64,000 nt of DNA from Nemertoderma westbladi (taxonomy: Eukaryota > Xenacoelomorpha > Nemertodermatida > Nemertodermatidae). The stretch lies in NCBI GenBank assembly GCA_032718475.1, contig JAUCBJ010000757.1, positions 37,310 through 101,309 on the forward strand. Direction: 5' to 3'. The position numbers and the translations under genes were made by a program. Below are positions 23,181-64,000 of this stretch, one piece after another; positions within the stretch are counted from its first letter, which is position 1; each line of letters starts with the position of its first letter. The notes under the pieces were generated by a model. The model was given only the letters and a program-made list of their open reading frames with translations, made no database searches and was not told where the DNA came from.

Positions 23181-23517
23181 CACGTTCGTGGGACCTTCGC
23201 GCAGCACGAAGTGAGCAAAGCCTTTAGCATATGGGCACCATTAAAGAGTTGGGGGTTGTCTGCCGTTAGTCAGAAGTCTTCAACACAATACTGATCGTCT
23301 TTCTCTTGTGCCTCGTTGCGTTCGTTCGTTTTTGAACAAACTTCAGATTCTTTCTAAACTTTTGACGGACTACATACGTACCAAGTTTCGTTTAATTTCA
23401 TCGAGGAATAATCGAGTTATTAGCGATCAAAATTTTACGACGACAGACGACGACGACAGACAACTCGCCAATGGCACCCATATGCTAAGGCTTCGCTCAC
23501 TTCGTGGCTCGCCCCAC
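23181..23517. mobile_element. MITE of the GTGGGGCGAGCCACGAAG family, copy 1
   Basis: Terminal arms are inverted: GCACGAAGTGAGCAAAGCC with CATATGGGCACC on the left and the complement, ending CTTCGTGGCTCGCCCCAC, on the right. A short GAC/GACGAC microsatellite lies at 23438-23460. Related copies lie at 27174, 33603 and 62852. Confidence 0.6.
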
Positions 23518-25228
23518 AGTCCATGTAACAGCCAAGAGATGGGATCCATCGTGTAGACCTATCAAGTCAACAAGAGTCGAGTTACAATTGTTACATCCTC
23601 CGCGGCGAACCCCTCACGAAGCCATGTGTGTATTCGATAATGTTTATCTGTGACTGACCCGTAAGCCACTGTCCTTTAACTAAATCTAAGTAATTAAATG
23701 GTTAGACGATGATGACCTTCTGCCCCCAATACGTGTGGGACAGCTGTCGCGTACATATAGCTACATATATTTTGACGTAGTCAGTCTATTTGATACTACA
23801 ACAGCCCAGATAATGCACAACTATCTAAGAAATGGATGTGATGAGTTAAATCTATTTCAGATGGCGTTTTATGCTTAAAAAACCCCGGTTACGTTGTACA
23901 TTACGCCATGGGACATTTCGAAACATTTTGGATATGCTCACACAATTATTTAATCATAATTACTGGGATGGGGATGATCATAATGGAATGATTAACCACC
24001 GACGCTTGCCAATCTAACTGAATAAACGTTTGTGAGCAAGTCCCAAAAGAAGAGAGTCTTGGCGGCTAATGATCGGGGGAGATCATAACGGCGGCAGACT
24101 GAAGATCTGCAGTCAGAGACCAAGCTGCCTTTGTGTTGTACAGGATCTTCCAAGTTTCAACTCAGACAACGCATTGACGAACAAGGGCGGGTGTGTGAGG
24201 GGGTGGGGGGAGGGGGGATCGGGTCATCCACTTGTTCGTCTTCCCATGAAATAAAACTGTAAATACAATTCCAATTAATGATAATGATAATAATATTATA
24301 GTAACCAATAATTCGAAGAATTGCAAACCGCATAATATAAAAATTAGTTAGGATTTATATGTAACCGAAGCGGCTCAACCCAAACAGACAAGGTATTTAT
24401 TTATGTAGAGTATTAAGTTACCAACATGGCTCAATGATGTACGTACTACTATTGGTATTCTCAATGGCACAAGTAGATGACCCATAATAGTTTGATTGGT
24501 TTAAATCACGATGCTACAGACGACCGCTAAGGGGCGCATCTAACAATCAAGAAATCTAAAAAAATCGATGTATCCACTAGACGGCAACGGGAACTATCAG
24601 CACAACCTAGAATGATGGTGGTCATGGCAACCGGATGGCTAAAAAGTTAAATAACAATAGGATAAGTGAGACAAAAATAACCAAATAAAAACAAAGAATT
24701 CGAGAAGCGTTAAAAGTTGGGGCGAACAATAAGAATAACTCTGCGATATAAAATATTTGGATATTAAAATAAACACTGAAACTCTAATCGTGGAGTGGTC
24801 CGTCGACTAGAATAACTTAGCTTATGGTAGTGACTGCATTATTATGGCACTATAAGAATTATTGATAAGTTATGAAACGGTAATTATCAATATAAAACAA
24901 ATAGCGAATCAATTATTTTATCAGAAACTCAGTTTTACTAACAAAACTAAATGGATTAATAAATATAAATGTGTCTGTTTGTTGTCAACTAACAGACAAA
25001 CAGACAGACAAGCGGGCAGATAATCGGACATATAATAGAAGCGACGGTAACGCGTATTATTTGCAGCTTTTGTTTAGCAGAACTTTCTCGCATATTGCAT
25101 TACAAAGAAGGCAAATAGTAATGACGTCACAGCGTAGCTCGATCTCACTGAATGTTGGTAAGGTAGCACACATCCGCGCATTCTACGGGGTGGAACCGGC
25201 ATACCGACAGTACCGGTTCCGTCGGTCG
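23518..25228. other. 3' flank of the TAO-like kinase gene
   Basis: No coding exon. It should contain the minus-strand 3' UTR of the kinase. A candidate minus-strand AATAAA signal is TTTATT at 24396-24401, about 830 bases past the stop codon; I cannot tell which signal is used. A short CAGACA/GACAAG repeat is at 24998-25018. Confidence 0.4.
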
Positions 25229-59043
<33,815 letters not shown>

Positions 59044-59372
59044 CTAGTGAATACAAATAGTATATGTATGTATGTATGTATGTATGTATATATACAAAAG
59101 GGTACCTAATGGTGTTCAATATGTAGATTTACACCATAATGTGATTTTTGTACTACAGCAAGTGACCATTGAGCGAGAATAAAACATAAGGTGTTCGGGA
59201 AATTTGTGACCATAAAGAGAGTTTGACAAACACATATTAAAACACATTAATTAAATGAAACAGTTACTAACAAGTCTATAATACTAACTCGAGGATATGA
59301 TTCATTTTATCAGTCCCAATTGCAATGTGAAATGAAGCATTTATTTTAAATATTTATTAATTATTGCATGCA
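59044..59372 (-). other. Kinase intron upstream of exon 1 of window
   Basis: Non-coding. It contains a GTAT/TGTA microsatellite at 59062-59090. The next upstream kinase exon must lie beyond the window; I looked at 59.05-64.0 kb on the minus strand and found no glycine-loop or VAIK exon. Confidence 0.5.
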
Positions 59373-62300
59373 TAGCAAGTCGTCCCCAGGCTGGGGTCGA
59401 TAAATTGGCTACTGGAACAGAAGACAGAGAAGAAAGAAGAACCAACCTGTTGAAATGTAAAAAGACACTAAAGATTGCTACAATGAACGCACGCACGCTG
59501 AAAGCACAGAGCAAACAGGGTGACATGGTCGCTCTGGCAATGGAATATAACATCGACATCATCTGCATCCAAGAACATCGGATTTGTCATGAAGACACTG
59601 CCATGAGGTACAATGACATTGGAAATGGATGGACGTTAGTAACAAGCTCAGCAGTAAGAAACTCGGCCAATGCATCAATTGGTGGAGTAGGAATTCTGTT
59701 AAGCCCATTTGCACTTAAGACCCTAAACAACATCGAATCTATAAATTCCAGGGTTATGATCGCAACATTTGATGGGAATCCCAAGACAACAGTTATATGT
59801 TGCTACAGTCCAACCAATGCATCAGAGCCAGAACAAGCAGTCAAGTTTTATGAAGAACTGACTGGACTTATTAAGGACATCCCGAAACACAATGTTAAAG
59901 TCATTGCTGGTGACCTGAATGCGCAAATTGGCCCAGAAGACATCAAGGGTTACACCTATAACACCAGTTCTAACAGAAATGGGTACTTACTCTTAGACCT
60001 AATGGAAGAATGTGAATTGATACCAACAAACAACACATTCGAAAAGAGTAAGGGGAAGCTATGGACCTTTCAATACCTTAATGGAACCAAAGCACAACTG
60101 GATTACATCCTTATAAACAAAAAGTGGAGAAATAGCATGATCAACTGCGAGGCATACAGCTCGTTCAACCTAATTGGTTCGGACCACAGAATTGTGACTG
60201 CAGAGATCAGACTCAGTTTGAGAGCCAGCAAACCCAGGACAAGCAAGCAAATCAACTATGACTGGGAGAAACTCAGAACTGACAATGCTGTAAAGGGTGC
60301 TTATACAGTAGAAGTTCAAAACCGCTTTGAAGCACTTCAGTCAATGGATGAAGACCAATCCACCGATTCAATATACCAGAATATAATAACAGCCCACAAG
60401 GAATCAGCTAAGAGGCATATCCCCCAGAAACCTAAACGAAAACAGTATGTGCCATGGCAAAACTCTGAGGTTACTTGTAAGAGAGAAGATCTTAAGATAG
60501 CCTACAAAGTTAAAACCGAACAACCAACAACCGAAAACATTAACAAGGTTGAGAAAGCTAAGGACGATCTTAAATTGGCCTACAACATCAGCCAGGAAAA
60601 GTACATACAGGATAAAACTGAAGCAATTACAACTGCTCACATACAGCAACAATCAAGACTTACCTGGCAAACTGTAAATGAGGTATCTGGTCGGAAAAGT
60701 TGTGCAAAGGGGCGCCTCAAAGCCGATAATCCTGAAGAACGTGTTGGGAAGTGGAAAAATCACTTCAGCAACTTGCTTGGGCAGCCACCAAACATCGAGG
60801 TCAGCCCTATAAGGAAAATATATGACAAGACACTACCTATAGAAACAGGGGACTTCACACCTGCCGAACTCCAAAGAAGCATTAAAAGCATGTCCAATAA
60901 TAAAGCGAGTGGATTAGATGAAATCCCAGCGGAGGTATGGAAAACCGGAGTGCTAAATAGACCATTATTGAATGTTTGCAACCGGATGTTAAAAGGGGAA
61001 AAGCCACCACCAATTTGGACTAAAGGTCAACTAAAGCCTCTCCCCAAGAAAGGAGACCTCGGCATACCAACAAACTATCGTGGGATCTGTCTGCTTGTGG
61101 TAGCTGCCAAAATATACAATAAAATGATTCTATATAGGATTAGGCCTCACATAGAGAAACTACTGCGTAAGAGCCAAAACGGATTTCGACCAAGTAGATC
61201 AACAATAGCTCAGATACTTGCACTGCGGAGACTAATTGAAGGAATTAAGTCAAATAATCTCCCCGCAGTCATGACTTTTGTGGACTTCAAGAAGGCATTC
61301 GACTCCATCCATAGAGGTAAAATGCTTGAAATCTTAAGAGCTTATGGAATACCAGAAGTAATTGTTGCTGGCATTGGATTGCTATATTGTGACACAGAAG
61401 CGCAGGTACTCTCACCAGATGGTGAAACTGAATTTTTCTCAATCCTGGCTGGCGTACTGCAAGGTGACACATTAGCACCATTACTATTTGTAATTGTGCT
61501 GGATTACGCAATGGGGACGGCCACAAAGGGTGAAGATCTGGGATTCACACTTCAAGAACGCAGAAGTAGTAGATATCCGGCAACTACAGTCACAGACACC
61601 GACTTTGCGGATGACATCGCCCTGCTCTCTAATACGCTAACAGATGCACAGCTTCTACTAAATAAAGTGGAGAGGGCTGCTAAGGAGGTTGGATTGCATA
61701 TAAATGCTACCAAGACCGAATTCATGACCTTTAATGTTGATGGAAACTTGACAACCATTGATAATAATCAACTAAGGAAGGTCGATGACTTCCAGTACCT
61801 TGGATCATGGATAGAGAGTAGCAAAAAGGACATAGAAGTTAGGAAAGCAAAGGCTTGGGTAGCTCTATCAAAAATGGATACCATCTGGAAATCAGATCTC
61901 TCCAGGCACCTGAAGACCAAGTTCTTTCGAGCCACAGTGGAAAGTGTATTTTTATACGGGGGTGAGACCTGGACACTGACTAAATCACTTGAACAACGAA
62001 TTGATGGTTGCTACACAAGACTACTAAGGGCAGCCCTAAACATCAGCTGGAGACAACACATGACAAACGCCGAGCTTTATGGTACAATACCACCTGTATC
62101 AACCACCCTCCGCGAACGCAGATAAAGTTTCAGTGGGCACTGCTGGCGAAGTAAAGACGAGGTCATACCAGATCTACTTCTCTGGCAACCAACTCATGGA
62201 AAGCGTAGTCGTGGACGACCTGCCATAACATATATAGATCAACTTGAAAGGGATACTGAACTTGGGAGAAACGAAATTGCGACAACTATGGAGAATCGGG

Positions 62301-62373
62301 AAGCCTGGAAGGATTTCATTTCCACTGTCCGAGTTCGCTCGACCTAGTAGTAGTAGTAGTAGTAGCAAGTCGT
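59373..62373 (+). mobile_element. RTE-like LINE, near-complete, with 11-bp target duplication
   Basis: The element body 59384-62362 carries one long frame with an endonuclease and a reverse transcriptase and ends in a (TAG)n tail (62345-62365). Target duplications TAGCAAGTCGT are at 59373-59383 and 62363-62373 (the first TAG merges with the tail). There is almost no 5' UTR, as is usual for RTE elements. It is antisense to the kinase gene. A 1.5 kb sister copy lies at 42287-43766 and a 3' fragment at 62427-62522. Confidence 0.88.
59405..62125 (+). CDS. LINE endonuclease-reverse transcriptase, interrupted by one nonsense codon
   Basis: The frame is open from the element's 5' edge. The first ATG is at 59483 (ATMNARTL), and 59405 is only an upstream sense codon. 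Apurinic-type endonuclease: TMNARTL, IICIQEHRI, CCYSPTNA, GDLNAQIG and GSDHRIV, in the first 270 residues. Reverse transcriptase at about 500-800: LKPLPKKGD, NYRGICLL, GFRPSRSTIAQ, FVDFKKAFDSI, GVLQGDTLAPLLF and the active site FADD at about 735. After RERR the codon TAA at 62123-62125 replaces a TTA found in the sister copy. The same frame then continues to a natural stop just before the (TAG)n tail, with HCWRSKDEVIPDL and GRPAITYIDQL. The protein would nick target DNA and reverse-transcribe the element RNA. The late stop truncates about 70 residues of the C-terminal region; whether it is inactivating cannot be told. Confidence 0.88.
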   Translation: MATGTEDREERRTNLLKCKKTLKIATMNARTLKAQSKQGDMVALAMEYNIDIICIQEHRICHEDTAMRYNDIGNGWTLVTSSAVRNSANASIGGVGILLSPFALKTLNNIESINSRVMIATFDGNPKTTVICCYSPTNASEPEQAVKFYEELTGLIKDIPKHNVKVIAGDLNAQIGPEDIKGYTYNTSSNRNGYLLLDLMEECELIPTNNTFEKSKGKLWTFQYLNGTKAQLDYILINKKWRNSMINCEAYSSFNLIGSDHRIVTAEIRLSLRASKPRTSKQINYDWEKLRTDNAVKGAYTVEVQNRFEALQSMDEDQSTDSIYQNIITAHKESAKRHIPQKPKRKQYVPWQNSEVTCKREDLKIAYKVKTEQPTTENINKVEKAKDDLKLAYNISQEKYIQDKTEAITTAHIQQQSRLTWQTVNEVSGRKSCAKGRLKADNPEERVGKWKNHFSNLLGQPPNIEVSPIRKIYDKTLPIETGDFTPAELQRSIKSMSNNKASGLDEIPAEVWKTGVLNRPLLNVCNRMLKGEKPPPIWTKGQLKPLPKKGDLGIPTNYRGICLLVVAAKIYNKMILYRIRPHIEKLLRKSQNGFRPSRSTIAQILALRRLIEGIKSNNLPAVMTFVDFKKAFDSIHRGKMLEILRAYGIPEVIVAGIGLLYCDTEAQVLSPDGETEFFSILAGVLQGDTLAPLLFVIVLDYAMGTATKGEDLGFTLQERRSSRYPATTVTDTDFADDIALLSNTLTDAQLLLNKVERAAKEVGLHINATKTEFMTFNVDGNLTTIDNNQLRKVDDFQYLGSWIESSKKDIEVRKAKAWVALSKMDTIWKSDLSRHLKTKFFRATVESVFLYGGETWTLTKSLEQRIDGCYTRLLRAALNISWRQHMTNAELYGTIPPVSTTLRERR

Positions 62374-62851
62374 AGACTTGGTTACTGAAAGAAAATATTC
62401 TGACTGCTTGAGCCTACTATGACCGGCTATGACTTATGTAGACCAACTTGAAAGGGACACTGGACTTGGGAGAAGTGAAATTGCAACAACCATGGAGAAT
62501 CGGGAAGCCTGGAAGGATCTAATTTGGGTTATAGGGATATATCAGGTAACATACTAACATTCCATCGCCTGCAGCGCATTGTATATAATTTTAAATTTGA
62601 TGTTACTAGTTTCGGACATGAATTCACTAACGGTATTAGGCTGAGATTGGCATACATCCAAGGATTACGTACAAAGTTATTTCCAGTGCAGGGGCGGTCC
62701 CCACAGAATTATACTCCCTAGAGGAAACTGGCACTCGTTGGGTGACCATTTAAGGATGCAAGGCAGATATGGGCCATGACAAGAGTGCGTTGTGGCTACA
62801 GCCCTTAGCTCTTAGATCTCTGCAGACTCACCTCTCAAAATAATTTACTTG
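62374..62851. repeat. LINE 3' fragment and headless SINE body
   Basis: 62427-62522 (TAGACCAACTTGAAAGGGAC to GGGAAGCCTGGAAGGATCT) matches the 3' end of the neighbouring LINE with several differences, so it is an older insertion. 62675-62780 matches the SINE body at 28385-28510 (TTATTTCCAGTGCA, ACTCCCTAGAGGAAACT, AAGGATGCAAGGCAGA). No gene. Confidence 0.6.
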
Positions 62852-63790
62852 TGGGGCGAGCCACGAAGTTGGCGGAGCCTTAGCGAATTGACACTTTTAA
62901 GGGGTGGGTCAATTTTTGCAAATATTTGTCGTCGTCGTCGTCGTTGTCGATACGATTTTGACATGCTAATAACTTTGTCGGATTTAAAGCTGCCAAGTTG
63001 AAAATGTGTAGGTATCAATATGATCAAAAATTTAGATTTTTGAGAGACTTTCAGACACCATCAGTGCAATGGTCTCTCGCTAGAGGGCCACATGTCTAAG
63101 CATTAAATGGCCACCCATTTCTTTGCTTTTAATCCGTTTAAGCTGAAACTTGGGAAGTATGTACTAGACCATTAGCTGTAAATTTCAAAGGAGGCTAATC
63201 TGTCTGCAGTTCTCCAGTCTGCCGCTAGAGGGCGAAATGTCCCGAATGTGAAATTATTCTTCCATTTAGTTGTTTATGATCTGATTACGCTGAAACTTGT
63301 CATATATGTACTAGAAGACATCCTAAGTCTTTGTGTGGACAGTAATCGGTCCGGAGTTTTCGAGTCTGCCGCTAGAGGGCGAAATGTAGGAAAGTGATAA
63401 CCTTCGCGAATTCCTTGATCTTAATCTATTTAAGCTGAATTTTGGAATATACAGTACCGGTATGTACTAGACCACATGCCTCGTCTTTGTGAGGAAGGTG
63501 ATCGATCCGTAGTTCTTTAATATGCCGCTAGAGGGCTAAATGTATGAAAGTGAAAACCTTCCAACATTTCGTTATTTATGATCCGTCAATCGGAAACTTG
63601 GTAGATATGTAATAGACCATAGGCTGTGGCTTTGTAGGGAAACTAATCCTTCCTTCTTCAGTTACCCAGTCTCCCGCTAGAGGGTTAACGTTTTCCGGGA
63701 AAATCTTCTCCTATGTTTTTATAATCCTTTCGAGTTGATACTTAGCATTAACTCATTTCACGTGCTGCGCGAAGGCCCCACTTCGTGTAA
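62852..63790. mobile_element. MITE of the GTGGGGCGAGCCACGAAG family, copy 5, about 0.94 kb
   Basis: Left end GTGGGGCGAGCCACGAAG at 62852, then a GTC run at 62926-62948. Right end GTGCTGCGCGAAGGCCCCAC and TTCGTGTA at 63759-63788. The interior has four to five copies of a roughly 140-bp subrepeat with CTAGAGGGCGAAATGT and CTGAAACTTGG words. Copy 2 shows one subrepeat, so the family varies by subrepeat number. Confidence 0.65.
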
Positions 63791-64000
63791 TGATATGACG
63801 TACACTGTGCGTCCAACCCCTCAAACCCCTTTGGTGTATTTAACTTATTGGTATTATTGGTGAAGTACGTTATCCTCAACGTAATTGAGATACTGTAGCA
63901 TTATTGGTATTAAGAACTAATATACAGTAAAACAAGCCACACAACCACACAGAAACCACAAAGCCACAAGCTGGCACACCTCTGGGATCAATTCCAAACC
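63791..64000. other. Non-coding end of window
   Basis: AT-rich with short CCACAC/ACCACA repeats at 63935-63975. No exon seen. Confidence 0.4.

Noticed and set aside
62852-64000. Upstream exon of the TAO kinase (glycine loop)
   Set aside because: I read the minus strand for GHGSFGAVY-like or AIKKM-like codons and found only MITE sequence.

Overview
The window is animal nuclear DNA: AT-rich, intron-split genes with GT-AG junctions, LTR and non-LTR retrotransposons, MITEs, tRNA-headed SINEs and long minisatellites. There is no bacterial or organellar organisation. The frequent TAGGCCTA/ACCGGTA words, an F5/8C-like gene of the kind expanded in marine invertebrates and a single TAO-family kinase suggest a marine invertebrate, perhaps an echinoderm or other non-vertebrate deuterostome. 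That placement is an inference of low confidence.

Layout. (1) 1-8.4 kb: three phase-compatible plus-strand exons of a secreted or membrane F5/8 type C (discoidin-like) domain protein, with inverted-repeat clusters and decayed LINE reverse transcriptase fragments in and around them. (2) 8.78-21.47 kb: a complete LTR retrotransposon of BEL/Pao type with two 1.24 kb LTRs about 2% apart by eye. Its 1,663-codon Gag-protease frame is intact, but the reverse transcriptase/RNase H core and the integrase are missing, so it is non-autonomous. (3) 21.5-25.2 kb: non-coding DNA with a piggyBac-like MITE and a second MITE family. (4) 25.2-59.0 kb: eleven exons of a TAO-family Ste20 serine/threonine kinase on the minus strand, running from the middle of the kinase domain to the stop codon. 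I reconstructed these by splicing; all phases agree and they sum to 869 codons plus stop. The first exons lie beyond the window. (5) 59.4-62.4 kb: an almost intact RTE-like LINE with an 11-bp target-site duplication; a 5'-truncated sister copy sits inside the kinase gene at 42.3-43.8 kb. (6) 62.4-64 kb: a LINE 3' fragment, a SINE fragment and another MITE copy.

The most unusual feature is the kinase gene itself. About half of its span is tandem repeat, and several arrays are seeded exactly on its own exon-intron boundaries. A 6.5 kb, roughly 190-copy array in intron 9 is built from the last coding bases of exon 9 plus its splice donor, so the intron carries well over a hundred donor-like sites. 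The three donors nearest the exon are 36 bp apart and keep the frame. A 26-bp array repeats the acceptor of exon 2, a 33-bp duplication repeats the donor of exon 2, the donor region of exon 4 is echoed twice, and a 6.1 kb 31-bp array starts about 18 bases upstream of the acceptor of exon 5. I see this as the best candidate for a previously undescribed phenomenon in the window: minisatellites that copy splice sites.
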